From a virus, in the IMG/VR virus record IMGVR_UViG_3300023210_000089, positions 1-39,111 of that record: DNA of 39,111 bases. One strand, written 5' to 3'. The notes beneath the pieces were generated by a model. It worked only from the letters and a program-made list of their open reading frames with translations, was not told the origin of the DNA and did no database searches. Shown here one piece after another: positions 14,181 to 21,600 of the stretch. A program made the position numbers and the translations under genes. The first letter of the stretch is position 1. Each line of letters opens with the position of its first letter.

Positions 14181-14371
14181 TTGTTTGTTTTTAAAATGTG
14201 ATAAATTACTTCTTCTTCAGTTGAGAAATATAACTGATTAGGGTTTGCATCATAATCCTCCTCTGACACATCATCCCAACAGCTAAGCACTGCGCTTATA
14301 TTCCCATTGTTTTCTTCGATTGTCCAATACTCATCCCCATCTTTGAATGGGTAGTTTTTCTCTTTGTTCAT
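14177..14371 (-). CDS. Hypothetical acidic protein
   Basis: 64 residues. FKDGDEYWTIEENNGNI begins a small beta domain common in phage proteins of unknown role; the rest is acidic. Coupled to the methyltransferase N-part by ATGA. Confidence 0.72.
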   Translation of the reverse strand: MNKEKNYPFKDGDEYWTIEENNGNISAVLSCWDDVSEEDYDANPNQLYFSTEEEVIYHILKTNK

Positions 14372-14376
14372 GTTGT

Positions 14377-14676
14377 TTAAAATGGTAGTGAATATTCTTT
14401 GTTTACATTGTAATCAACTCCGTTCAGTTTGAACTCAGTCAACGTGTTGAAGTTCAAGGTACGATATGCTTTCTTACTTACATCGTACACAGGAAGATAA
14501 CCACGCTCCAGGGCATTGTACTTTGCACCCTTACCGTTGATTACTTTCTTTACAACCTTCTTACAGGTCATCTTTCTTAGGGATCCATCTTTCTTAATGA
14601 ACCTGACACTAAAGAACCTACCATTATTAAAAGATAGAATCTTACCCATTGCTTCTGTTGGTGTTATTGTTCTCAT
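14377..14676 (-). CDS. Phage SH3-like beta-barrel protein
   Basis: 99 residues. FFSVRFIKKDGSLRKMTCKK followed by a basic loop and YLPVYDVSKKAYRTLN is a widespread pattern of small phage beta-barrel proteins of unknown function. The end KEYSLPF resembles the P-F tips of SSB and primase-helicase but lacks the acids. Confidence 0.76.
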   Translation of the reverse strand: MRTITPTEAMGKILSFNNGRFFSVRFIKKDGSLRKMTCKKVVKKVINGKGAKYNALERGYLPVYDVSKKAYRTLNFNTLTEFKLNGVDYNVNKEYSLPF

Positions 14677-14804
14677 TTTTTTTTGTTTTTAGATGATAGT
14701 GTTTCTCTTTTGAACACTTGATTTTTTTTGTTTTGTAAGCTATCAATAAAGTCAAGCACCTTGAGTGCGACCATATAAAGCGTAAGCGTTATCATCTTTC
14801 TCAT
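14673..14804 (-). CDS. Small protein with an N-terminal hydrophobic helix
   Basis: 43 residues: MRKMITLTLYMVALKVLDFI forms a hydrophobic or amphipathic helix, then a Lys-rich tail. Both ends overlap neighbours (ATGA on each side), supporting expression. May be peripheral membrane rather than fully spanning. Confidence 0.58.
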   Translation of the reverse strand: MRKMITLTLYMVALKVLDFIDSLQNKKNQVFKRETLSSKNKKK

Positions 14805-15166
14805 GCCATTTTAGGTATTACAAGTGTGAATGTTGCGGAGTCAGGAGCGTACAGTTCTCCGTTACTTTTGCGGATGACATCCCATGCTACGTAGTCCGCT
14901 ACATAGGTTGCGAGTAGCATATGAAAACTAACCTTGTCTTTCTGATAAAGGTCATGAGTGTATTCATCATGCTTGTATTCCATAACGCACTCTTCAAGAA
15001 CAATGTCAATGTATTCTTCTACCACATCAATGTCAAACTCCACTGACTCAAGCGTGGTAGTGCATTTGATATCGTCTGCGGTATTCCACTTGTCAGGATG
15101 ACACCACTCTGAGTTCCAATCCAAATTCTCCAGGATGTCCTTTACTTTCTTTGCTGTTATTTTCAT
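14801..15166 (-). CDS. Hypothetical acidic protein
   Basis: 121 residues, acidic, helical (VVEEYIDIVLEECVMEY, MLLATYVADYVAWDVI). No family recognised. ATGA overlap with both neighbours. Confidence 0.72.
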   Translation of the reverse strand: MKITAKKVKDILENLDWNSEWCHPDKWNTADDIKCTTTLESVEFDIDVVEEYIDIVLEECVMEYKHDEYTHDLYQKDKVSFHMLLATYVADYVAWDVIRKSNGELYAPDSATFTLVIPKMA

Positions 15167-15342
15167 TTTTGTTTATTGATTTTGTGAAGACCAAGTCTTC
15201 GGTTAAGTTCTTTCGTTTCCTTTGTGTCAATATGTTCCGCACAACACACCCATACATCACGTTGTCTGTACAAATCCTCTGCATAGAATTGTTTAATGTG
15301 TTTGCTGATGTCTCTTAGTGCTATGCTTCTTACATTACTCAT
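15163..15342 (-). CDS. Hypothetical small protein
   Basis: 59 residues, MSNVRSIALRDISKH then a charged helical body with V-W-V-C-C near the middle. Its stop is coupled to the next start by ATGA. No family recognised. Confidence 0.62.
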   Translation of the reverse strand: MSNVRSIALRDISKHIKQFYAEDLYRQRDVWVCCAEHIDTKETKELNRRLGLHKINKQK

Positions 15343-15352
15343 GTCCGTAAAA

Positions 15353-15574
15353 TTATATTGTTCCTGACTCTAAATTGTCATCTATACGACATAATCCAAA
15401 AGGTTCTGCACATAGACCATACTCGAACGTATAGCCTATGGCGTTAACCTCACTGAGAAACTGCTCGCATTGATCATAGGTAAGACCGCTTCCAGCTTCA
15501 ATCTCTACCCACTTGGATACCACCCCTTTAAGTTGGGGTGGCATCTCATCGTAGTGTTCAAATAAATCTATCAT
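15353..15574 (-). CDS. Phage hypothetical protein
   Basis: 73 residues starting MIDLFEHYDEMPPQLKGVV, a widespread opening of small phage proteins. The end LESGTI is close to the IESGTL of the 17381-17755 protein, probably by chance. Start coupled to the DUF932 stop by ATGA. Confidence 0.75.
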   Translation of the reverse strand: MIDLFEHYDEMPPQLKGVVSKWVEIEAGSGLTYDQCEQFLSEVNAIGYTFEYGLCAEPFGLCRIDDNLESGTI

Positions 15575-16449
15575 GCGTAAACCAATTTTCTTTTATCATT
15601 CTCGTATCTATCGATGATGTTAAAGGCAGTGAGGTTCTTCTTGTAACCTCCACCGAACATCAGGTGGTGTTCATCTGACTTCTCCATGTGGTTGGTGTAG
15701 TATGTCACCGCATTGAACAGACCCCATAGCGTACCACCTTTCTGTGATGTCTCACGCTCCAATGCTTGCTCAAAGTCAGCTATCTGATTCTTCTTACGTG
15801 TGCTAACATCAGACTCCTTGGTGTTCATGTCAACTTTGAAGACATTGTGCATGACACGTTCAAGTATCGTTCTATCAATATTAACCTCAGTGAACCTCTT
15901 GAACTTATCCATCAAATCAACATCCTCATCCATTGCCTTGCGAAACTCAGCAACAGCCATTGCCAGGCGGTCACTTGCAGTCATCGTATGTCTGAACTTA
16001 CTCAGTTCTTTCATTGCCTTGTGAAAAGTATTACTGCAACTGATAACAGTATTACTGCTACCGAATCCAATGGAAGATGTACCATCATGTGAGTTGAGGC
16101 AAGTGATGTATCTCTTCAGCGTGTCAGGACCAACGTGTTCATCCTTTAACGAGAGCTGATAGAATATCTTCCTGCCATCTCTAAGATCACCACCCCTGAG
16201 TTGACCACCGAACAGTTCTTGAATACCTACTATGGTATCAGCTAACTCAAAGTTCTGCATTGGCATATACTGATTACCAACGCTACCAAGCCATCCATCG
16301 TTATCAGACCTGAACAGTCCGAATGTTTGTGTTGGCAGTTCAATGATGCCATCATCAGTTATCTTGGTAGCTGTCAATGGTTCTTTACGAACAGTCCAAT
16401 TGGTTTCTGTGTCGCATAATAATTCGAATACTCTTTCTTCTTTTGTCAT
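15571..16449 (-). CDS. DUF932-family protein
   Basis: 292 residues, full length for the family found in phages and plasmids. Typical features are the early W-x-V-x-x-x-P-L, the FRSDNDGWLGSVGNQYMPMQN segment (about 46-66), and the region GTSSIGFGSSNTVISCSNT (about 122-140). The role is unknown. It starts a run of coupled genes down to about 14.2 kb, preceded by a leader that is repeated before the 16481-16819 gene. Confidence 0.85.
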   Translation of the reverse strand: MTKEERVFELLCDTETNWTVRKEPLTATKITDDGIIELPTQTFGLFRSDNDGWLGSVGNQYMPMQNFELADTIVGIQELFGGQLRGGDLRDGRKIFYQLSLKDEHVGPDTLKRYITCLNSHDGTSSIGFGSSNTVISCSNTFHKAMKELSKFRHTMTASDRLAMAVAEFRKAMDEDVDLMDKFKRFTEVNIDRTILERVMHNVFKVDMNTKESDVSTRKKNQIADFEQALERETSQKGGTLWGLFNAVTYYTNHMEKSDEHHLMFGGGYKKNLTAFNIIDRYENDKRKLVYA

Positions 16450-16454
16450 TTTGT

Positions 16455-16486
16455 TTTTATTTAATTGTTTAGTTGTTTACTTATTT
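16455..16486. repeat. 32-bp leader repeat, copy 1
   Basis: Identical to 16825-16856 over 32 bases. On the minus strand it reads as an A-rich leader with ACAACTAAACAATTAAA just before the DUF932 start. Confidence 0.85.
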
Positions 16487-16819
16487 CATTAGTTTATCTA
16501 ACTGTGCTTCTATTTGAATTGATGAGTCCCATTTATTTTGTGCATAGAACCACACGCCACCGTATTGAGATACTTTTAAAAGCGTTACATCGGCTCTCCA
16601 TTCTGAGAATGGCTGTTGGTGTTCATCTAAAAACTCGTAATCGTAAAACGGAATAGATACCGATACCTCATTCTCTTTAGCATACTTTTTATGTCTATTA
16701 ATGGTAGCAATTACCTCTTCCGTTAGCTTTACTTTGATGAAACCTGGATCGCATATAAACTCATCGCTACTCCACTCTACATCTAATAGTTGTTCTGTTA
16801 CTTTTGTTTCAGTTGTCAT
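16481..16819 (-). CDS. Hypothetical protein
   Basis: 112 residues, mixed alpha/beta, W-rich near the C-terminus (GGVWFYAQNKWDSS). No family recognised. Its leader is a copy of the DUF932 leader. Confidence 0.72.
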   Translation of the reverse strand: MTTETKVTEQLLDVEWSSDEFICDPGFIKVKLTEEVIATINRHKKYAKENEVSVSIPFYDYEFLDEHQQPFSEWRADVTLLKVSQYGGVWFYAQNKWDSSIQIEAQLDKLMK

Positions 16820-16824
16820 GATCG

Positions 16825-16856
16825 TTTTATTTAATTGTTTAGTTGTTTACTTATTT
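16825..16856. repeat. 32-bp leader repeat, copy 2
   Basis: Perfect copy of 16455-16486. A related sequence with two ACTAAACA units precedes the gene that starts at 19968. Confidence 0.85.
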
Positions 16857-17370
16857 ATTTGTCTTGTGCTTTTACGGCCAATTGGATTAGCCTTGATTTC
16901 TGTCTGTTGTCGGCAATACAATCCTCTATGGTGTCATAATGCTTAGAGTGGTTCCCAGTGCTATCGTATGTGTAGATAGATGGCTTGGTGTATCTCGTTA
17001 AAGAAAGCATCCCCTCTCTTTTCACACCTACTCCTTTTAGTTCGTAGTATATTCTCAAGTCGCCAATATTCTCGTCACCAATCTTGATGTAGTGTCTATT
17101 GCCACCCACCCCAATGTCTCTAGTGATCGTAAGACCCAAAGACTCAACGTCAGGTTTTAATTTATCAAAGTCAATACAAACTTGTTCGATCAACAGTTTC
17201 CTGGCCGATTCTGTAGCCTTGCGAACCTCTAGTTCTATTTGCTTGTTGCCATTCACAGTTGACAGGATTTCCCCGACATTTATGATGTTGCCACCCTTAC
17301 TGCTGATGGCGTTCATTTTCTCAAAGTCTGCCCTCAGGCCTTCGATGATTTCTATTTGACTTGTTTTCAT
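16855..17370 (-). CDS. Hypothetical protein
   Basis: 171 residues. An N-terminal helical half (EIIEGLRADFEKM to CIDFDKL) and a C-terminal beta half (YIKIGDENIGDLRIYYELKG). No family recognised. The end overlaps the second leader repeat by 2 bases. Confidence 0.74.
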   Translation of the reverse strand: MKTSQIEIIEGLRADFEKMNAISSKGGNIINVGEILSTVNGNKQIELEVRKATESARKLLIEQVCIDFDKLKPDVESLGLTITRDIGVGGNRHYIKIGDENIGDLRIYYELKGVGVKREGMLSLTRYTKPSIYTYDSTGNHSKHYDTIEDCIADNRQKSRLIQLAVKAQDK

Positions 17371-17380
17371 GATTATTGAT

Positions 17381-17755
17381 TTACTTGTTTATTGTTAATG
17401 TTCCTGACTCAATGTCATCTACCTGACAATTGTTTAAGTAGTTGATAAGATTCACCACGCAATCATACGTGAGTCCGATATCATCATCCCATATGCCATC
17501 TTCAATACCAAAGACATCCTCCTCTTTGTCTCCATCGAAAATATCAACCCCAATTTCCACTGCCGTCTTCATTACTCTAGAGATAACAGGTATCAACCAA
17601 TCCCATGATGTGTCGTATGGTAGACTATCTTCGTAGAAGAACACCTTATCGCCATCATTTTTTACCAATACGAATCCATTAGGTTGTAACGATCCCCTAG
17701 TCTCCACCTTTTTAGCCCCCATGAACTGGGCTATCAGTTTATTTACGTTTTCCAT
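17381..17755 (-). CDS. Phage hypothetical protein (S-W-D-W-L-x-P-V family)
   Basis: 124 residues. MENVNKLIAQFMGAKK and YDTSWDWLIPVISRV are hallmarks of a family common in Bacteroidota phages, of unknown role. The protein at 24530-24937 carries a matching segment (YDRSWDKLMPVVLKL), so the genome has two members on opposite strands. Confidence 0.78.
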   Translation of the reverse strand: MENVNKLIAQFMGAKKVETRGSLQPNGFVLVKNDGDKVFFYEDSLPYDTSWDWLIPVISRVMKTAVEIGVDIFDGDKEEDVFGIEDGIWDDDIGLTYDCVVNLINYLNNCQVDDIESGTLTINK

Positions 17756-17769
17756 TTTAGTTTTGGTTT

Positions 17770-17985
17770 TTAACTTTTAATGTTTCTACCTTCTTCTACT
17801 GTTTCAATAATGGTTTCAAACACATCGTAATAGTGGTTGAAAATATCCTGTGCATCTTCGTTATAACGGGTGTCTCCATTATCATCTTCAACGTAGATGT
17901 TTTCTGGTCTGTCTTCCCATTCTTGCACCAACATATAGTGCGCTAACTCTGATGCCAACTCTAATTTGTTTACCGTTACTTTCAT
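17770..17985 (-). CDS. Hypothetical acidic protein
   Basis: 71 residues, acidic helices around a short VEDDNGDTRY turn. No family recognised. Preceded by an AGGAAC ribosome-binding-like stretch 2 bases before the ATG. Confidence 0.7.
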   Translation of the reverse strand: MKVTVNKLELASELAHYMLVQEWEDRPENIYVEDDNGDTRYNEDAQDIFNHYYDVFETIIETVEEGRNIKS

Positions 17986-18035
17986 TGTTCCTGTCTTATT
18001 AAGTGAATACTATTCTAATTTTCATTGTTTTTTGA

Positions 18036-18734
18036 TTATTTAACTTTTACTACAAATCCGCTTGTATCATTCTTTGCCTTACCTTTTGCTCTAAGACCTA
18101 GCACTACACCTGACACATCCAACATAAGGTCATCTCGCTCATCTCCATCCACCACTTTAAACCCATTCCAAGTATCGGGTAAGACATTATCTTTCTTGGT
18201 GCTGAATACTACTGCACTATTAGCACCTCGGTGCAATGCATCAACGCATTCTTTTTCATTCTCACCAGAGTATGATAGTGTAACCACATACCTATGACCA
18301 CTCGCTAAGTATCTTTCACCTGCTTTCTTAGGGTTCTTAGTGTAGTCGTAGAATACTGTATTCTTATGTATGCCTTCTTGCTTTATTAGACTTTCAACTA
18401 ATGGTTGATCGCTTGTTCCATTTAATCTTACGGCAAACTCTTTACCCTTACGGTAATGAAACTTGGAACTACCATTGATTTCTTTGGCTAAGTATTCTAA
18501 GAACACCTTTTTGTTCCTGACATATCTAAGTGTACGTTCATACCTAGACTCTTGTACGTTCTTAAATATTCCCATACCTGCTGTATATAAACAAGCAGCT
18601 CTACATCCCTTTGTTGCAAATGGACACATCTCCTTGCCTTCCACAGTTGTCGGTGTCATGTACAATAGCTTTGTAGGTCTATCGTTTTTCTTTGTCTTGG
18701 CATTGCTGTTGCCGTTGCTGAGTAACTTTTTCAT
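18036..18734 (-). CDS. Gp88-family phage protein
   Basis: 232 residues from the first ATG in frame. KLLYMTPTTVEGKEMCPFATKGCRAACLYTAG has the Cys cluster seen in the Gp88-like family of mycobacteriophage and other phage proteins, followed by RYERTLRYVRNKKVFLEYLAKEI and RLNGTSDQP. The Cys spacing C-x6-C-x3-C could bind a metal or an Fe-S cluster. The role is unknown. Confidence 0.8.
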   Translation of the reverse strand: MKKLLSNGNSNAKTKKNDRPTKLLYMTPTTVEGKEMCPFATKGCRAACLYTAGMGIFKNVQESRYERTLRYVRNKKVFLEYLAKEINGSSKFHYRKGKEFAVRLNGTSDQPLVESLIKQEGIHKNTVFYDYTKNPKKAGERYLASGHRYVVTLSYSGENEKECVDALHRGANSAVVFSTKKDNVLPDTWNGFKVVDGDERDDLMLDVSGVVLGLRAKGKAKNDTSGFVVKVK

Positions 18735-18792
18735 CTGTTCAGTTTTTTGTTGAGTTGATACTTGTAAATGATTTTTTTCTTTTTGTTCCTGA

Positions 18793-18894
18793 CTAATTAA
18801 ACACAAAGTTGTTAAGTAACTGAATAAGCAGGAACATTATACTAATCGCCACTCCTGCATTTATGGCTTGTAGATCTTCGTTTCTTTCTTTCAT
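18793..18894 (-). CDS. Single-span membrane microprotein
   Basis: 33 residues: a charged start (MKERNEDLQ) and one helix INAGVAISIMFLLIQLLN near the membrane. Fits tightly between neighbours (3 bases after the preceding stop). Confidence 0.58.
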   Translation of the reverse strand: MKERNEDLQAINAGVAISIMFLLIQLLNNFVFN

Positions 18895-18897
18895 GGC

Positions 18898-19077
18898 TTA
18901 AATTCTTTTAGGTTTTACACCAAACGCAATGGATTTTACTTCCTCTTCATTTAGTCTATCATGTAATGTTTTCCACAGTTTTGTCCTTGTTGGTTCTTTG
19001 CATTCTTGCTCAAAGTATGTTCGTCTTCCATCTTCGAGTTCAAAGTAGAACTCCCAGTTTCTTGTTGGCTTGCTCAT
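18898..19077 (-). CDS. Hypothetical small protein
   Basis: 59 residues. NWEFYFELEDGRRTYFEQE suggests a small beta hairpin domain; basic C-terminus. Tightly packed between neighbours (1 base after the preceding stop). Confidence 0.65.
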   Translation of the reverse strand: MSKPTRNWEFYFELEDGRRTYFEQECKEPTRTKLWKTLHDRLNEEEVKSIAFGVKPKRI

Positions 19078-19078
19078 C

Positions 19079-19222
19079 TTATTCCTGCTCTATTAAATTG
19101 TTCATATACTCCATTAACACTCTACTACTACAGAACTTCATTTCTTTGTTCAGTTCTTTTTCGATTTGCTTCAAGCTGATGTCTTCACATACCAGCTCAT
19201 CAATCAATACTAATGTTTCCAT
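19079..19222 (-). CDS. Hypothetical small helical protein
   Basis: 47 residues, METLVLIDELVCEDI followed by charged helices. No family recognised. The stop is 1 base before the next start. Confidence 0.6.
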   Translation of the reverse strand: METLVLIDELVCEDISLKQIEKELNKEMKFCSSRVLMEYMNNLIEQE

Positions 19223-19245
19223 TTGTTTTCTAATTTATATGGTTT

Positions 19246-19518
19246 CTATTTCTTATTTAGCTTTGAAACCTTATCCATCCACTTGGCTACATCATTAGTA
19301 CTTTGCCATCCTATTACATCATCGCCATCCGATAGATGAACCCAATCGCCATCTTCACCCCAAGCCGCAACTTCAGCGTTTGTTTTACCGTTCGAGTAAT
19401 TCATTTCTGAAAACTGCACTGAAATTGTATATCCATTCTCAAACTTCATTGAGAATCCATTGTGATACTGATCACTTTGAATTTTAAATTCACTCATGAT
19501 TTCTTTTTTCTTTTCCAT
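19246..19518 (-). CDS. Phage hypothetical protein
   Basis: 90 residues, with a second possible start at codon 8 (MSEFKIQS, 19497). Beta-rich, with DGDWVHLSDGDDVIGWQST near residues 56-74. No function known. First gene after the 19534-19563 terminator. Confidence 0.72.
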   Translation of the reverse strand: MEKKKEIMSEFKIQSDQYHNGFSMKFENGYTISVQFSEMNYSNGKTNAEVAAWGEDGDWVHLSDGDDVIGWQSTNDVAKWMDKVSKLNKK

Positions 19519-19533
19519 TTTAAATGGTATTAA

Positions 19534-19563
19534 AAAGGTCGCACCAATTACGATGCGACCTTT
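19534..19563 (-). terminator. Rho-independent terminator
   Basis: AAAGGTCGCA and TGCGACCTTT form a 10-bp stem with a 10-base loop, followed on the minus strand by a T-run. It separates the 19588-19968 gene from the rest of the block. Confidence 0.85.
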
Positions 19564-19587
19564 AAAGGTTTATATTTCGGTTTATAA

Positions 19588-19968
19588 TTATGCGGCTTTC
19601 TTTACAACTTCCATTGTCTTTTTCGCTTCGCGCTTCTGTTGTGTCTTAGCTTTCTTTGCCAATTGTGCTTTAACGTTGAACTTAGATAACATATTAAGAC
19701 CATCCCAAACACTGAAGAACTCTTTGCCTTCCTTTGCTTTCGTTCTAAATTCTGCAAAGCTAGGCAATGTCTTTTTACCCAATACTTCAGTAATGGCATT
19801 CTTTAGGTCACCTTCAGCCGTCTTCAGTTCTTTGTATACCTTGCTTAATGTCTTGCTTTCTACCTTGAAAATAGCATTTGCCAATCTTACACTTTCGTAG
19901 TTAGTACGTGTTTCTTTGTTGCTCAATGTCTTAATAGACTCTTTTGCTTTGTTGATTTGATTGCTCAT
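19588..19968 (-). CDS. Hypothetical basic helical protein
   Basis: 126 residues, strongly helical and basic, ending in a Lys/Ala-rich tail (QLAKKAKTQQKREAKKTMEVVKKAA). It is the first gene of the minus arm after the non-coding region, has its own terminator, and so is probably made early and in quantity. A nucleic-acid-binding role would fit, but no family is recognised. Confidence 0.75.
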   Translation of the reverse strand: MSNQINKAKESIKTLSNKETRTNYESVRLANAIFKVESKTLSKVYKELKTAEGDLKNAITEVLGKKTLPSFAEFRTKAKEGKEFFSVWDGLNMLSKFNVKAQLAKKAKTQQKREAKKTMEVVKKAA

Positions 19969-20009
19969 GATTACTTGTTTTTAGTTATTGTTTAGTTGTT
20001 TAGTTGTTT

Positions 20010-20445
20010 AGAGAACGAGGTGCAATCGAATGCGTAAGCCTATAGCTTCCCCGTCCTATTATATTACGTCAACACTTTTGTGTCGGTTAAATTCGGTAAT
20101 GTCGTTTTTATAGTTGATACTAAATAGCGCGTCAACTCTTCGCGCTTCGGAATAGTTAATTTCCCAACAAAGTATCCGTTCCAATATGGTCGGTGTAATT
20201 TCCCCTTTGATGTTCTATAGGTATATTGCTGCATACCTAACCCACTGACATTTCATCGCGATATTATCGCTCATGTCTTTAGTGGTAAATCGTTTTTCAG
20301 CACAATGGCCTTGCTACGATCCAAACCAATTCCCATACGTCAAACAACGAACTCAAAGTTGAATAGACAAGATTGTCTTGTTTGTCACTGGGACGTTTCT
20401 ATTCACTCACAACCAATAGAGTTATTTCGCTTGGTTGGTTTTTAT
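20010..20445 (+). ncRNA. Candidate structured RNA with an H-type pseudoknot
   Basis: No credible gene in this stretch. Stems read by eye: a pseudoknot in which GTTGA (20113-20117) pairs with TCAAC (20132-20136) and GCGCG (20127-20131) pairs with CGCGC (20141-20145); TAGGTAT/ATACCTA (20218-20224/20233-20239); a three-tier stem CCACT, GACAT and GCGAT (20242-20262) with ATCGC, ATGTC and AGTGG (20266-20285); a TGAATAGA/TCTATTCA stem (20360-20367/20398-20405) enclosing CAAGA/TCTTG. It ends at a terminator-like hairpin on the plus strand. Strand and limits are uncertain; it could be the leader of the minus-strand gene. Confidence 0.48.
20410..20442 (+). terminator. Terminator-like hairpin
   Basis: CAACCAA (20410-20416) and TTGGTTG (20431-20437), 7-bp stem with a 14-base loop, followed by G and five T. 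The T-run lies on the plus-strand side, suggesting plus-strand transcription of the structured region. Confidence 0.5.
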
Positions 20446-20489
20446 CTCTGTCTTTCGACACAACAATGATCGAGGATTAAAACGACCTA

Positions 20490-20655
20490 AAATGTCTTCA
20501 AAATGACATTTATATAAATCTGGTAAAAATAAATCGTAACTAACTGATTTTCAAGTAGTTACAAAAAGTACACATTGTGACATATATGGTCCCGTTCAAC
20601 AACGTACAAACGCCTATCTAAAAGCATAGGTATTCACGCATGATGCATGCGAATA
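20490..20655. other. Non-coding hairpin cluster
   Basis: Four further stems with no gene: AAATGTC/GACATTT (20490-20496/20505-20511), GTAACTA/TAGTTAC (20536-20542/20556-20562), CCTAT/ATAGG (20613-20617/20626-20630), and CGCATG/CATGCG (20637-20642/20646-20651) flanked by TATT/AATA. The stretch between 20505 and 20535 is A/T-rich. It may be part of a structured RNA or of a replication origin between the divergent arms. Confidence 0.4.
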
Positions 20656-20740
20656 GACAATATTCCTGACGTATCCAAGAGAAAAATAAGCAAATGTCAG
20701 CAAGACGACAATAACATAGCACACACTCAGCCAATACACC

Positions 20741-20770
20741 TTGCTGTAAGAACAAAATCGCATAACTTTT
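20741..20770 (+). promoter_or_regulatory. TTG-N19-TAACTTTT promoter
   Basis: TTG at 20741-20743, exactly 19 bases, then TAACTTTT at 20763-20770, one base off TAnnTTTG. It lies 5 bases before an ATG at 20776. Confidence 0.5.
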
Positions 20771-20775
20771 TTTTT

Positions 20776-20892
20776 ATGATATGCACTACCAACGAGAAGA
20801 GAAAATGCTTTAGACACAATGTTATTGGCACTGATTACGTTCCTGACAAAAACAAAGAAAACACAAGGAAAAGTTATGAACAAAATACATAA
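20776..20892 (+). CDS. Possible small protein in the non-coding region
   Basis: 38 residues, hydrophilic, rich in K, N, E and T. The only reason to take it seriously is that it starts 5 bases after a well-spaced promoter box, the same layout as supported genes here. No family recognised. It may be the 5' part of an RNA transcript instead. Confidence 0.3.
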   Translation: MICTTNEKRKCFRHNVIGTDYVPDKNKENTRKSYEQNT

Positions 20893-20970
20893 CAACATAT
20901 AACCAAAGAGACATAACCAACAACGCGCAAACGAAAAGTATAACAACGTTGAAACTGAAGTTAAGATAGC

Positions 20971-21192
20971 ACCTTGTTATGCATAGTATTAACATCGTGT
21001 ATTCGATTGAAGCAGAGTTTTACAACATCGAACACACGACTATGGATCTTACTCCAGGCTGCACTGTGTTACAATTCAGATCTTCCAAAGTAGGTAACAA
21101 GGTAAACACGATTTAAGGTAGGTAACGAAAGGCTGACGAACGTAACCGATACGTGTCAACAAAGTGTAATGAGTATGCCGTATATCGGTTAC
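20971..21192 (+). ncRNA. Candidate structured RNA (second unit)
   Basis: A long-range 9-bp helix ACCTTGTTA (20971-20979) with TAACAAGGT (21095-21103) encloses a 12-of-13 stem (20995-21007/21027-21039) and GATCT/AGATC (21045-21049/21078-21082). It is followed by a perfect 10-bp stem GTAACCGATA/TATCGGTTAC (21142-21151/21183-21192) that extends by two pairs past a 2-base bulge. The repeat GTAGGTAAC occurs at 21090 and 21118. No coding frame. A plus-strand terminator at 21316-21346 and a promoter at 20741 would bound a transcript of about 570 bases. Confidence 0.45.
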
Positions 21193-21315
21193 ACGATGTT
21201 GGATTTGATTTTGGAATTTAGACCCCACCCTAAACAGAACGGGGGGTAGGTTTTGTGAGAGCAGTCAATCGCCCATGGTATATATACACCACCCCCATGT
21301 ACCCATTTTCTCATA

Positions 21316-21346
21316 CCCCACCTCATTTGACCCTGGGGGCTTTTTT
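21316..21346 (+). terminator. Rho-independent terminator before the plus arm
   Basis: CCCCA (21316-21320) and TGGGG (21334-21338) with a 13-base loop, then GC and six T. It closes any plus-strand transcript of the non-coding region before the 21406 gene. Confidence 0.55.
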
Positions 21347-21356
21347 GTCAGGAGCG

Positions 21357-21386
21357 TTGTCAATTGAAAAATAATCATTTACTTAG
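21357..21386 (+). promoter_or_regulatory. TTG-N19-TTACTTAG promoter
   Basis: TTG at 21357-21359, 19 bases, then TTACTTAG at 21379-21386; the gene starts 19 bases later at 21406. The box and following CGGT match the 27528 promoter. Confidence 0.5.
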
Positions 21387-21405
21387 CGGTTTCTAAACAA
21401 TAACG

Positions 21406-21600
21406 ATGACTGTAGGTGAATTAAGAAAGGAGTTGGCTTCCATTGATGACGATGTTCTGATAGTAGGTGTTTTCATTGACAGGGAGGCTGAGATTGTCAT
21501 CCAGGGTGACTCTATAGAGTTTGTTGCTGGGATAGAGCATTCAACTGATTCTGTGATAATGGGTGTTTCTGCTTTTGTTGATGATATTTTTGACAGATGA
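21406..21600 (+). CDS. Small phage protein
   Basis: 64 residues, MTVGELRKELASIDDDVLIVG, a common opening of small phage and plasmid proteins; acidic throughout. No function known. Overlaps the peptidase gene as ATGA. Confidence 0.78.
   Translation: MTVGELRKELASIDDDVLIVGVFIDREAEIVIQGDSIEFVAGIEHSTDSVIMGVSAFVDDIFDR

Noticed and set aside
20020-20450. tmRNA, RNase P or 6S RNA
   Set aside because: No tRNA-like acceptor ends, no tag reading frame and none of the conserved core strings of those RNAs.
20647-20892. The full 81-codon plus frame including 20647-20775
   Set aside because: The 5' half lies over a hairpin and has no promoter or start signal. Only the shorter frame from 20776 has promoter support.
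20614-20946. A 110-residue minus-strand frame in the intergenic region
   Set aside because: Low complexity, Cys/Phe/Tyr-rich with no start signal, and read over strong hairpins; it looks like a chance frame of A/T-rich complement.
21222-21254. CCCC...GGGG stem at 21223-21254 as a terminator
   Set aside because: The C-rich and G-rich arms allow several registers and the following T-run is short; the stem at 21316-21346 is better.
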